A stretch of DNA of 23,540 nucleotides from Elusimicrobia bacterium RBG_16_66_12 (GCA_001800005.1 MGUL01000092.1:32378-55917), one strand, 5' to 3'; shown: positions 1 to 7,441, numbered from the stretch's first letter. Translations and numbers: made by a program. The notes: generated from the letters alone by a model not told the origin.

Positions 1-649
1 CGAACTGGCCGATTTGGGTATCCCGATTCTTATAGAAACCCTTGAAGACCCCGGCGGTATTGGCATGGACGGACGCCCTGCTCAGGAGCGGGCCCATCAG
101 CAGATCTCTCATGCCGCGAGGCGCGGCATCGATGAGCCGGCGGTAATTGTCCAAGCGCCGGGCGTTGCTCTTGGTGTAAAACACGCGGTCGTCTTTGGTG
201 ATGTTCTTTTCATCTCGCGGTGAATACAATTCTTCGATGAAGCCGAAGGGCAACTCGTCGCCGAGAACCCTGCTGTTCAGGTCGGCGACAGTTTCGGAGA
301 GCGCCGCTAAATCAACGCCGCTCCTGTTGCTTAGGTAGCAACGCGCCGTGACCGCCGCGTAGTCCTCCATGTCGTTGCTGACGATCGACGAGGCATGAGC
401 CTTCAGAAAGCGGGAGACGACGCCGGAGCCGCTGAACGCATCGAACACGCGAAGTCGGGTCTTCCCAAGCCTGCGCTTAACGCGCTCGACCGCCGTGCCG
501 ATCTGACCGAGAAGGGAGCGCTTGTTCCCTATGTAGGTGAGCAGCTGCCGAGAGAGATATTCATGGTTCTCGGCGCCGGGATCGTCCGCCCACAGCGCCG
601 GTTGGCGGTTCTTGAGAGATAAATTGGACTGCTGCGGTTCTGTCGCCAT
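1..649 (-). CDS. DNA adenine methyltransferase, D12 class (partial, N-terminal 216 residues)
   Basis: This gene runs off the left edge, so only the N-terminal 216 residues are visible. The ATG is at 649-647. A TYIGNKRSLL segment at residues 38-47 and a VFDAFSGSG segment at 68-76 match the S-adenosylmethionine-binding motifs of the D12 class (Dam/FokI-type N6-adenine methyltransferases). An SND at 91-93 fits the acidic end of the next strand. Near the window edge GVFKGFYKN (200-208) and IGQF (213-216) resemble conserved segments of this class. The catalytic DPPY motif should lie just beyond the edge and cannot be checked. The enzyme would methylate adenine in a short DNA target. No restriction enzyme is seen on the right-hand side, so it is either an orphan regulatory methylase or its partner lies outside to the left. 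Its coding is visibly less GC-rich than the operons further right. Family assignment is good; specificity is unknown. Confidence 0.85.
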   Translation of the reverse strand, partial: MATEPQQSNLSLKNRQPALWADDPGAENHEYLSRQLLTYIGNKRSLLGQIGTAVERVKRRLGKTRLRVFDAFSGSGVVSRFLKAHASSIVSNDMEDYAAVTARCYLSNRSGVDLAALSETVADLNSRVLGDELPFGFIEELYSPRDEKNITKDDRVFYTKSNARRLDNYRRLIDAAPRGMRDLLMGPLLSRASVHANTAGVFKGFYKNRDTQIGQF

Positions 650-663
650 GCTATCTGCAGCGT

Positions 664-669
664 ATTGTA
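664..669 (-). promoter_or_regulatory. Candidate -10 box for the methyltransferase gene
   Basis: On the minus strand TACAAT lies 14 bases upstream of the methyltransferase ATG, giving a predicted start of transcription near 657 and a leader of only about eight bases. No good -35 box is visible at the right spacing, so this is weak. A similar TACAAT occurs on the plus strand at 765-770 before the divergent lipoprotein gene. Confidence 0.3.
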
Positions 670-786
670 CTCCAAGAAGACTCTGTGCAGCTGTGGTCCG
701 GCGGCGGGAGCCTCCGCGCCAGCCGGCTCGAGTGCACAAACGCGACGAGGCCGTCCGTTCGTTTTACAATAAGGTTAAATAGCCTC

Positions 787-2022
787 ATGAAGAATCTCCG
801 AATATCAGCGGCGTTGGCCCTCCTCGCACCGCTGCTCGGATGCTCGGCGGCGCCCATCACGCGCGCCATCAAACGTGGTGACGCCGTCGCCGTTGCAGCC
901 CGGATCGACCAGGGCCAGGACCTCAACGCCCGGTTCGGCATCGCCGGCCAAACGCCGCTCATGATCGCCGTCGAGCGCCGCCGCCTCGAAATCGCCGGGC
1001 TCCTGCTCGACCGCGGCGCCGATATCAATCTCCGCCGTAACGGGACGGGCGCTCTGACCCTCGCCTCGCTCGGCGGCAATAAGGAGATGACGAAGTTCCT
1101 GCTCTCTCGCGGCGCGCAGGCGGAGCGGCGAGACATCCTTCTGGCCCAAGGCCCCGACCGCGCCGAGATCGTCGCCCTACTTAAGGCCGCCGAGGCCAAG
1201 CAGTCGTCCGCCGGGGCCGCCGTCGCTCCTTCGACGTTCGCTGTCTCAGACGTCGACGCGCCGGCGTACAAGACCAGCGAGCGGGCCGATGATCTCGCGC
1301 TGATCGTCGCCGTCCCGCGATCCATGGACGGCCCCGAGGCGCGCTTCGCGCTCGAAGACGCCGCCGCCGTGCGTCGCCACCTGATCGCCCTCGGCTGGCC
1401 GAGCCGCAATATCGTGTTACTGACGGACGAAGCCGCCGGACGCGCGGGCCTGGGCAAGTACCTCGAGCGCTGGCTGCCCAACAACGTCGTTGAGAACAGC
1501 CGCGTCTTCTTCTATTTCGCGGGCTGCGGCGCCGCCGACGCCTCGGGGAGACCCTTTCTTCTTCCCTGGGACGGCGACGCCGGCCAGCTCGAGGCGACGG
1601 GCTACCCGCTCTCGCGCCTGTATGAGAAACTCAACGCGCTGAAGGCCCGCGCGGCTATCGCCGTGCTCGACACGGGCTTCTCGGGAGCGGGCCCGCGCTC
1701 GGCCGCCGCTGCGAAGGCGAAGACCCCCGCGGCGCGCATCGACCTCGGCGCGCGCGACCTGGGCGACGTCATCGCCCTCGTCGCCGCCCAGGACGCTGAG
1801 CCCCTCGGCCTGGCGCCGGAAGAAGGCCATGGGGCGCTGACCTACTTCCTGCTGAGGGGCCTCAACGGCGCCGCCGTCGACGCGAGCGGGGCCGTGACGA
1901 TCAAGGGGCTCTCCCGCTATGCGCGCGGGCAAGTCGCAGACGCGGCCGCACGCGAGGGCCGCAGACAGACGCCGCTCCTGCTGACGGGCGCTCTGGGCGA
2001 AGCCGACCTGAGACTGCGCTAA
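787..2022 (+). CDS. Ankyrin-repeat lipoprotein with catalytically dead caspase-like (C14) domain
   Basis: A 411-residue protein starting at ATG 787. An in-frame ATG at 685 is rejected because the 787 start gives a clean lipoprotein signal: basic MKN, a hydrophobic stretch, and lipobox LLGC with Cys19 followed by Ser20, which suggests outer-membrane sorting. Residues 23-135 hold about three ankyrin-type repeats (the QTPLMIAVERRRLEIAGLLL segment, then GALTLASLGGNKEMTKFLL). A linker of about 30 residues follows. Residues 168-360 match the caspase/peptidase C14 fold, with the strand VFFYFAGCG (240-248), FLLPWDGD (257-264) and VLDTGFSG (293-300). In active family members these read SGHG and D-[SA]-C-FSG. 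Here the catalytic His position is Cys247 and the catalytic Cys position is Gly297, so peptidase activity should be absent. It may be a scaffold or sensor in the periplasm. No frameshift is seen around either site. It is divergent from the methyltransferase gene. Confidence 0.85.
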   Translation: MKNLRISAALALLAPLLGCSAAPITRAIKRGDAVAVAARIDQGQDLNARFGIAGQTPLMIAVERRRLEIAGLLLDRGADINLRRNGTGALTLASLGGNKEMTKFLLSRGAQAERRDILLAQGPDRAEIVALLKAAEAKQSSAGAAVAPSTFAVSDVDAPAYKTSERADDLALIVAVPRSMDGPEARFALEDAAAVRRHLIALGWPSRNIVLLTDEAAGRAGLGKYLERWLPNNVVENSRVFFYFAGCGAADASGRPFLLPWDGDAGQLEATGYPLSRLYEKLNALKARAAIAVLDTGFSGAGPRSAAAAKAKTPAARIDLGARDLGDVIALVAAQDAEPLGLAPEEGHGALTYFLLRGLNGAAVDASGAVTIKGLSRYARGQVADAAAREGRRQTPLLLTGALGEADLRLR

Positions 2023-2025
2023 AAG

Positions 2026-2058
2026 AGGCCGGGGCGAGCGCGAGGCTCGCCCCGGCCT
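2026..2058. terminator. Hairpin terminator between convergent genes
   Basis: A perfect 14-bp stem (2026-2039 with 2045-2058) closes a five-base loop. It lies four bases after the stop of the ankyrin lipoprotein and 18 bases after the stop of the convergent cytochrome gene. Read on the minus strand it is followed by TCTTTTA, a modest U-tract, so it fits a terminator for the minus-strand gene. On the plus strand the following CCTGTCCTC is a poor U-tract, so termination in that direction is less certain. Confidence 0.7.
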
Positions 2059-2076
2059 GTCCTCAGTCGCGACAGC

Positions 2077-3366
2077 TTAGAACATGAACTGCAGTTCCAG
2101 CGTCAAGTCATGGCTGGTGGCATCATTTTTATTGCTGGTGCGCTGGAGATAGCGGGAATACTCCAGGACGAAGCGGCCGTGGTCGAAGGGTTTGACGTGC
2201 AGACCGATGGCCGGCCCGAACTTCTCGTTGTCGGGCTGGGCCGTGTCCGCGTCGAAGTACTCCCACTTCGCGTACGGGGCGATGTCCCCGTCCATGAAGT
2301 GGCCCTGGGTCTCGACGTAGTAGGTCATCGAGCGGTGGTTCATCTCCGCGACCTTCCCGGTGGGAACATAGCGGTCGTTGCCCCACAGCATGGACCCGAT
2401 GAGCGCGCCGCCGACCTTGTCGAACTTGGCGGTGTAGTTTCCCATCAGACCGTACTGGTAGAAACGATCTCCGCCTGCGGCTTTGCCGAACCAGTGCAGC
2501 GGGTAGTAGCCCTTGTAGAGGTAGGCGCCGAGCATGCTGCCGTTCGCGTCGAACCGGTAGTCCAAGGTTCCGTAAAAGTCTTTCTTGGAATCCGTCTCGA
2601 CCTCCACGGCGTTCTCGTTCTTGCCGGTGCCGTTGACGAGGCCGAATTCCGCGTAGAGGTCCTTGTAGCCCGACGCCGCCGACCAGCCGTACTGCCGGTT
2701 GAAGGTCCGGTAGGGGTTGTTCCCCACCGTGGTGGTGTACGAGAGAGGCCGGCTGTACTCCAAGCGGGCGCCGCCGCCGTGGAAGTGAATCAGCGACGAC
2801 ATGATTCGCCCCATGCGCGCGCTCACGAAGAAGTCCTCGTTGAAGTTCTTGTGGTACTGGAGGTACATCTCCGCCAGCTTGCCGCGCGCCCAGTTGCCCT
2901 GGTCCGAGACTGTCGCCTCGCTGTTGAGGTTGGAGACGCTCTCGCTCTTCGCCTCGTTTTCCGAGAGATAGAACTCACCGAAGTAGGAGAAGCCCTTGTC
3001 GAGGGGGCCGCCGGTGTAGATGCTGAGGGCATGAGCCTGGAAGCCGTTCTTCGGCTCCTTCTTGTCGAGCCGGTTCGCGCCCTGCTCCGTCTTCGTGTAC
3101 TTCGCCGTCGAGCGCAGCTTCCCCGTGAAGGACAGGTAGTCGGACATGTTCGCGCCCTTCATGTCGCTCTCGCCCATCTTGTGTCCCGCGCGCAGGAACT
3201 TCTGTCCGGTCCCATTGAGCTTATAGCCGGCCGTGTGACAGCCCGTGCAGCTCATCCCATACTTGCGGGCCCAAGCGGTGATAGCATGAGCCTCGGGCGC
3301 CGGCACGATCATCCATCCCAACGCCAGGACAACCAGGGCCCTGGTCATGAGTCTGCTTGCTTTCAT
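2077..3366 (-). CDS. Monoheme cytochrome c fused to outer-membrane beta-barrel (Cyc2-like architecture)
   Basis: A 429-residue protein. The ATG at 3366 is chosen over an upstream in-frame ATG at 3534 because GAGGAG (3375-3380) precedes it and it opens a good signal peptide (MKASRLMTRALVVLALG..., cleavage after AHA at residue 28). Just after cleavage comes one heme c site, CTGCH (Cys40, Cys43, His44), followed by LNGTGQKFLRAGHKM; His62 or Met64 could be the distal ligand. The remaining 360 residues are rich in alternating aromatic and polar segments and end in LELQFMF, with the terminal Phe typical of BAM-inserted barrels. A single N-terminal heme on a porin of this size is the layout of Cyc2-type Fe(II) oxidases and of related, uncharacterised cytochrome-porins. 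It would move electrons across the outer membrane. The ARKYG-x-x-C lead-in is similar to, but not the same as, classical Cyc2, so the substrate is not assigned. Confidence 0.8.
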   Translation of the reverse strand: MKASRLMTRALVVLALGWMIVPAPEAHAITAWARKYGMSCTGCHTAGYKLNGTGQKFLRAGHKMGESDMKGANMSDYLSFTGKLRSTAKYTKTEQGANRLDKKEPKNGFQAHALSIYTGGPLDKGFSYFGEFYLSENEAKSESVSNLNSEATVSDQGNWARGKLAEMYLQYHKNFNEDFFVSARMGRIMSSLIHFHGGGARLEYSRPLSYTTTVGNNPYRTFNRQYGWSAASGYKDLYAEFGLVNGTGKNENAVEVETDSKKDFYGTLDYRFDANGSMLGAYLYKGYYPLHWFGKAAGGDRFYQYGLMGNYTAKFDKVGGALIGSMLWGNDRYVPTGKVAEMNHRSMTYYVETQGHFMDGDIAPYAKWEYFDADTAQPDNEKFGPAIGLHVKPFDHGRFVLEYSRYLQRTSNKNDATSHDLTLELQFMF

Positions 3367-3437
3367 GTAGTCACTCCTCGTTCGATTTTGAATGATGTGG
3401 CGCTGCGGCTTGACTGCGTTACGAAACCGTGGCCGAT

Positions 3438-3454
3438 CTCCGGCGCGACCGGAG
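3438..3454. repeat. Small inverted repeat in the cytochrome-porin leader
   Basis: CTCCGG and CCGGAG form a 6-bp stem around a five-base loop, about 70-90 bases upstream of the cytochrome-porin start codon. It could be an RNA hairpin in the leader or an operator. Nothing else in the 3367-3585 interval is recognisable apart from the -10-like TAATAT at 3578-3583. Confidence 0.3.
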
Positions 3455-3577
3455 GAACCTGAAAACCAAGGTGCGAAATACTGAATTGAGGGAAAGCTTG
3501 GCGCTCCTGGGGGAAGCCATGCGATCCTATTCATAATTCATCGGCCGGAATCAGTGCTGGAACCAAACCGTCGACAC

Positions 3578-3583
3578 ATATTA
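3578..3583 (-). promoter_or_regulatory. Candidate activator-dependent -10 box for the cytochrome-porin gene
   Basis: On the minus strand TAATAT lies just past the end of the Crp/Fnr gene, giving a predicted transcription start near 3571 and a leader of about 205 bases. No -35 hexamer is present 17 bases upstream (the sequence is CGCCGT), as expected for a promoter that needs an activator. The Fnr-like box at 3629-3642 is centred about 64 bases upstream of that start. Confidence 0.35.
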
Positions 3584-3585
3584 GT

Positions 3586-4362
3586 TCACGCCCCCGGCAA
3601 ACGGCGATGACAGACGGCAGCCGAGCGATTGATAAAAGTCAATCCGGCGGCGGCATGCAGGCGGGCGCGGTCGAGGATGCGGACCAGCCGCCCTTGAGTC
3701 GAGATGAGTCCCTTGGCGGCCAGTTCGGAGAATGTCCGGCAGATGGCCTCGGGAGAGGTGCCCATGAATTCGGCCAACTCTTGGCGGGACATGCCCAGGG
3801 AGACGGCGGCTCCAGGAGCCTTCGACGCCCCTTCGAGGGTGATGATGAACTTGGCCACGCGCTCGCGGATCGTGCGCAAGGCCAGGTCCGTGCCGGCCTC
3901 GTCCGCATCGCCGAGCTTGGATGCCAGCAGACGCGCGAAGAACCGCGACAGCGCCGGGTCGGCGTCCCAGAGCTTCTGGAAGCGCGCGGTCTCGATGAAG
4001 CAGACGCACGAGTCTTCCAGCGCGATGCCGGCGGCCGCATACGGCAGATCGGCGATCAGGGAGCGCTCGCCCAGCACGCTCGGGGCCTGGATGACGCGAA
4101 TAATTCTCTGACGGCCCGTGCCCTCGGCGCGCACGAGCTTCACGCTCCCGGTCCGCACGAAGTAGATGCCCAGCGGCTGATGGCCCTGATAGAAGATGAC
4201 GTTGCCGGGGATGTATCTGCCGGGGCGCCAGCAGTCCGACAGCCGCTCCGCGGACTTGAGAGGAATCCCGAGAGAATCCGCCCAGCGCTTGAAGTCCAAG
4301 ACGCAGCGCTGCCCGCCTTTCGGCGCGCCCTTCGCGCAGCAATCGGGCTCGAATTCTTTCAT
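3586..4362 (-). CDS. Crp/Fnr-family transcriptional regulator with N-terminal cysteines
   Basis: A 258-residue regulator starting at ATG 4362; a TTG start at 4386 would add eight residues. The cyclic-nucleotide-binding-like beta-roll spans about residues 45-130, with PGNVIFYQG and IYFVRTGSVKLV typical of the family. A dimerisation helix follows, then a winged helix-turn-helix at about 187-232 with SRQELAEFMGTSPEAICRTF, ending in GLISTQGRLVRI. Cysteines at 8, 9 and 20 sit at the N-terminus and Cys121 in DSCVCFIE aligns by eye with E. coli Fnr Cys122, one of the [4Fe-4S] ligands. The N-terminal spacing differs from Fnr, so cluster binding is possible but not shown. The gene is 31 bases after hpnE in the same direction, so it is probably the last gene of that operon. 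It is followed by the cytochrome-porin gene. Confidence 0.88.
   Translation of the reverse strand: MKEFEPDCCAKGAPKGGQRCVLDFKRWADSLGIPLKSAERLSDCWRPGRYIPGNVIFYQGHQPLGIYFVRTGSVKLVRAEGTGRQRIIRVIQAPSVLGERSLIADLPYAAAGIALEDSCVCFIETARFQKLWDADPALSRFFARLLASKLGDADEAGTDLALRTIRERVAKFIITLEGASKAPGAAVSLGMSRQELAEFMGTSPEAICRTFSELAAKGLISTQGRLVRILDRARLHAAAGLTFINRSAAVCHRRLPGA
3629..3642. promoter_or_regulatory. Near-consensus Fnr box
   Basis: On the minus strand the sequence is TTGAC-N4-ATCAA, matching nine of the ten fixed positions of the Fnr consensus TTGAT-N4-ATCAA. It lies inside the 3' end of the Crp/Fnr regulator gene and 263 bases upstream of the cytochrome-porin start codon. By rough chance reckoning a 9/10 match is expected less than once in this window, so position beside an Fnr-type gene adds weight but does not prove function. 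Confidence 0.45.
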
Positions 4363-4393
4363 CGGCTCTTCGATCCTTCGCAACAAAACATCC

Positions 4394-5728
4394 TCATGAA
4401 CCGAGAATCGCGCGGGCGGCGAGCTCCCCCGACAGGCAGGCGCTCTCGATGGTGGCCGGCAACCCCGTGCGGGTCCAGTCTCCGGCGAAGGAGAAGCCGG
4501 GCATGCCGCTGCCGGGCTCGGGACGCTTGGCCTCCGCGCCGGGAACGGGCGAGAGCGTGGCGAAGGGTTCCTTGACGACCTTGGAGGCCAAGACCTTGGC
4601 CTTGGGGAACTCGGGGAGGCAGGACGAGAGGTCTCGAATCATCGAAGATACTATCTTCTCGGGAGACTGGCCGATCTGGGCATGGGCTCCGGAGATCACC
4701 ACCGCCAAAGTTTGACCCTCCTCTTTCAAGCCGTGGATCATGGTCTTATTGAAGACCCAATGCGTCTCGGTGTTCAGCAGCCCGATGAACCGTTCGGTCA
4801 TGACCGGGCGGTCGACACGGAGGGTCGCGCCGACGATGGGCGCGGGGGCCAACGTCTCCCACGAGCCGCGCAGGACGGCGGGAAGAGACAGTTTTTTAAG
4901 ATCCCATGGCGGCAGGGTCGAGACGACGTGATCGGCCGTGAAGCGGGAGTCCATGTCGGTGACGACGCCGCGCACGCGGCCTCCTTCCTCGATGAGGCCG
5001 GCGGCCTTGGCGCTGGAGATCGCGCGGCCGCCGCGCGCCTCGATGTAGTCGCGGGCCGCGCCGGCGTAGAGACCGGAGAGCCCGGTCTTGGCCAGCGCGA
5101 AGCGCGAGGAGTCCCGGCCGGTGAAGAACATCTCGCGCAGGGCCTGGACGAGGCCCGCGGCCGAGGCGACCTCGGGCTTGTCGTTGAGGATGCCGATGGC
5201 GGCGGGGTCGAAGAAGCGCGTCTGGAAGTTCCGGGAGATGCCCAGCGACGAAAGCCACTGCCGGACCGTCATCTTCTCCACGGCTTCCGGCACCGGGCCC
5301 GACTTCATGGCCTTGAGGGCCAGGTCGAAAGCGAACAGCGCCCTCTTTTCGCCGAGGGAAACGCCCCTGAGGCCCAGCAGGCCCGCGGCCAGGTGGAGCG
5401 GGGCGGGCAGCCACGACGGGCACCTGAGGCGGTCGTGCTTGCCGCCCGGCTCGGCGTAGTCCACCGCGACGTCATCATAAACAGCGAGCTTGTCCTGCGT
5501 CCCGATCATCTTAAGAAAGTTTCGCGTCGAGCGATAGCAGCCCATGAAGAGATGCTGGCCGTTGTCGACGTCGAGGCCGTTCTCCTCGAAGGAATAGGCC
5601 CGGCCGCCCAGGTGGGATTTTTTCTCAAGCACGAGGACCCGGCGGCCCTTCTCCGCCAGGGCGACGGCGCAGGACAGACCCGCGAAGCCCCCGCCGAGGA
5701 CGAGAACGTCGGTCTTCTCAGAGGCCAT
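4394..5728 (-). CDS. hpnE: HpnE, hydroxysqualene dehydroxylase (FAD-dependent)
   Basis: A 444-residue flavoprotein of the amine-oxidase/phytoene-desaturase family. In the HpnCDE route HpnE reductively removes the hydroxyl group of hydroxysqualene to give squalene. The N-terminus carries the dinucleotide-binding fold VLVLGGGFAGLSCAVALA (residues 8-25, Gly12, Gly14, Gly17) followed by a conserved VLVLEK strand, HLGGRAYSF, and DNGQHLFMGCY. The C-terminus has the second FAD contact FAGDW (414-418) and the LPATIESACLSG segment. The length fits HpnE. The start at ATG 5728 gives an 11-base overlap with the end of hpnD and begins directly with the FAD fold; longer in-frame starts would read through hpnD. 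It is the third gene of hpnCDE. A carotenoid-type desaturase is the main alternative, but the context favours HpnE. Confidence 0.9.
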   Translation of the reverse strand: MASEKTDVLVLGGGFAGLSCAVALAEKGRRVLVLEKKSHLGGRAYSFEENGLDVDNGQHLFMGCYRSTRNFLKMIGTQDKLAVYDDVAVDYAEPGGKHDRLRCPSWLPAPLHLAAGLLGLRGVSLGEKRALFAFDLALKAMKSGPVPEAVEKMTVRQWLSSLGISRNFQTRFFDPAAIGILNDKPEVASAAGLVQALREMFFTGRDSSRFALAKTGLSGLYAGAARDYIEARGGRAISSAKAAGLIEEGGRVRGVVTDMDSRFTADHVVSTLPPWDLKKLSLPAVLRGSWETLAPAPIVGATLRVDRPVMTERFIGLLNTETHWVFNKTMIHGLKEEGQTLAVVISGAHAQIGQSPEKIVSSMIRDLSSCLPEFPKAKVLASKVVKEPFATLSPVPGAEAKRPEPGSGMPGFSFAGDWTRTGLPATIESACLSGELAARAILGS

Positions 5729-6560
5729 GGCAGTAGAACCAGGCCCGCAGGGCCAGTACGCACTTCCGCGGAACCGATAAGGTCGTTTTTTGGAAGAGGA
5801 CGCGGAAGCCCCCGCGCGCGATCTCGTCGAGCAGGCCCTCGTAGACGTGGGCCATGATCTCGGTCGGCAGAAGGCGCGGCCGGTCACGGGAGTCCACGAG
5901 CCGCCGGGCGCGGGCGTAATAGTCCTTGGCCCGCTCGTATTGCCGCCGCATGACGAGGTCGAAGGCCGGGGCATGGTCGCGGGAGATCAACTTCTCGACG
6001 GAGCAGCCGGCCTCGCGCAGGTCGGCCAGGGGCAGGTAGACGCGGCCCAATTCCAAGTCGGCCCCGACGTCGCGGATGATGTTGGTGAGCTGGAAGGCGT
6101 AGCCGAAGTCCGTCGCGAACTCCATCATGCGCTCGCGCGGAGTGTAGTCCCAGCCGAAGATGTGCACGCACATGACTCCGACCGATGAGGCCACGCCGCG
6201 CATGTAGCTTTCCAGGTCCGCGATGGTCTCGTAGCGAGTGCCTTCCAGGTCCATGGCGCAGCCCCTGATCATCTCGAGAAAAGGCTCCTTGGGGATGTTG
6301 AAGTCCGCGATAGGGCGGATCAACGCCTGAGAGATCGGATGGGTCGAACGGCCCGCGTAGAGGCCCTCGACCTCGGCGCGCCAGAAATCGAGCATGCCGC
6401 GCGCCTCGCCTTTAGGGATGTCGGGCGTGTCCACGATGTCGTCGATGAGGCGGCAGTAGGCGTAGACGGCGGACAGGGCCTCGCGCTTGGTCCGCGGCAG
6501 CAGCAGGAAGCCCAGGAAGAAGTTGGACTTCTTCTCGGCCCGGGGCGCCGGCACGGTCAC
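5718..6560 (-). CDS. hpnD: HpnD, presqualene diphosphate synthase
   Basis: A 280-residue trans-isoprenyl diphosphate synthase of the squalene/phytoene synthase family. HpnD condenses two farnesyl diphosphates into presqualene diphosphate, which HpnC then turns into hydroxysqualene. Two aspartate-rich metal-binding motifs are present: LIDDIVDTP (Asp40, Asp41, Asp44) and QLTNIIRDVGAD (157-168), followed by GRVYLPLADL. The GTG at 6560 is chosen because it overlaps the hpnC stop as GTGA and has GGAG four bases upstream. An in-frame ATG at 6596 lies inside hpnC. The start of hpnE lies inside its 3' end. It is distinguished from HpnC by its IIRDVGAD second motif. Confidence 0.9.
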   Translation of the reverse strand: MTVPAPRAEKKSNFFLGFLLLPRTKREALSAVYAYCRLIDDIVDTPDIPKGEARGMLDFWRAEVEGLYAGRSTHPISQALIRPIADFNIPKEPFLEMIRGCAMDLEGTRYETIADLESYMRGVASSVGVMCVHIFGWDYTPRERMMEFATDFGYAFQLTNIIRDVGADLELGRVYLPLADLREAGCSVEKLISRDHAPAFDLVMRRQYERAKDYYARARRLVDSRDRPRLLPTEIMAHVYEGLLDEIARGGFRVLFQKTTLSVPRKCVLALRAWFYCHGL

Positions 6561-7441
6561 GCTCCGACGAGAGCGCGCGCGACCAGCGGGATCCAATCCC
6601 GCTTCGTGAGCGCGGGACGCGTGCGCAGGGTGTCGAAATCGAGCTTATGGATCAGCTTGAGGATCTGCATGCCTCCGAGCCAGGTGAGCCGGATCTCGAG
6701 CGAGAGGGGCCAGCGCAAGCGCCCGGGCAGGGGCTTGCCCTGATCGAAGAGGGAGCGCGTGCGGGCGAGCTCGAACTTCATCAGGGCCTTGAAGCGCTCG
6801 TTGCAGACTCCCATGCGCAGGTCGGCCTCGAAGTAGCCGTAGGCCTTGAAGTCCTCCTCCGGGATGTAGACGCGGTCCTTCTTGAGGTCCACGGAGACGT
6901 CCTGCCAGAAGTTGGCCAGTTGGAGGGCGGTGCAGATCGCGTCCGAGTAGCGGAAAAGCTCCTCGTCGCGATATCCGTGGATCATCAAGACGATGCGCCC
7001 GACCGGGTTGGCCGAGCGGCGGCAGTAGTCCAACACCTCGGCGAAGGTCTCATAACGCTTCTTCTCGGTGTCCTGGAGGAAGGCGGAGAGAAGGTCGTCG
7101 AAGGGCTGTTTGGGAAGGTCCAGCTCCTTGAGAGTCGCGCTGAGCGCGAGGAAGACGGGGTGCTCCGGGGGCTTCTCGCCGGTCTCGGCAAGCTGGCGGC
7201 GCCACTCCTCGAGGCGCTCGCGCCGCACGCCCTCGTATTCCGTTTCATCGGAGAAGTCGTCGGCGATGCGCGCGAAGGCGTAGAGAGCGGCGACGTGCTT
7301 GCGCAGGCGGCGCGGCAGCAGCCGCGAGGCGACGGGAAAGTTCTCGTAATGCCGATCGGCCAGGTCCTGACAGAAGCGGTAGGCGCCCGAAACGTCCTTC
7401 GGGTCCATCAGGCGCGCCTCGTACTCCTTGAGGGAGCTCAC
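6557..7441 (-). CDS. hpnC: HpnC, hydroxysqualene synthase
   Basis: A 294-residue member of the squalene/phytoene synthase family. HpnC hydrolyses presqualene diphosphate to hydroxysqualene. The first Asp-rich motif reads IADDFSDE (59-66) and the second QLANFWQDVSVDLKKDRVYIP (174-194). The NFWQDV form of the second motif is characteristic of HpnC rather than HpnD. The start is taken as GTG 7441 because it forms a GTGA overlap with the obgE stop; ATG at 7408 is a weaker alternative since it lacks coupling. HpnC plus HpnD plus HpnE replace the single-enzyme NADPH-dependent squalene synthase. No squalene-hopene cyclase is in the window, so the end product (hopanoids, other triterpenes) is not shown here. 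Confidence 0.9.
   Translation of the reverse strand: MSSLKEYEARLMDPKDVSGAYRFCQDLADRHYENFPVASRLLPRRLRKHVAALYAFARIADDFSDETEYEGVRRERLEEWRRQLAETGEKPPEHPVFLALSATLKELDLPKQPFDDLLSAFLQDTEKKRYETFAEVLDYCRRSANPVGRIVLMIHGYRDEELFRYSDAICTALQLANFWQDVSVDLKKDRVYIPEEDFKAYGYFEADLRMGVCNERFKALMKFELARTRSLFDQGKPLPGRLRWPLSLEIRLTWLGGMQILKLIHKLDFDTLRTRPALTKRDWIPLVARALVGA

Noticed and set aside
1490..1720. Frameshift or sequencing error explaining the missing caspase dyad
   Set aside because: The frame is continuous and the residues on both sides of both sites match the family, so only the catalytic positions differ. A single-base error could restore Cys at 297 but not His at 247.
2110..3462. Long plus-strand open frame (450 codons) opposite the cytochrome-porin
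   Set aside because: It is the mirror of a real gene. Its translation is a low-complexity mix of Val, Glu, Arg and Leu with no domain, while the minus strand has a signal peptide, a heme motif and a ribosome-binding site.
3367..3534. Upstream extension of the cytochrome-porin from an in-frame ATG at 3534
   Set aside because: It would bury the signal peptide behind 56 residues with no ribosome-binding site. GAGGAG and the signal peptide support 3366.
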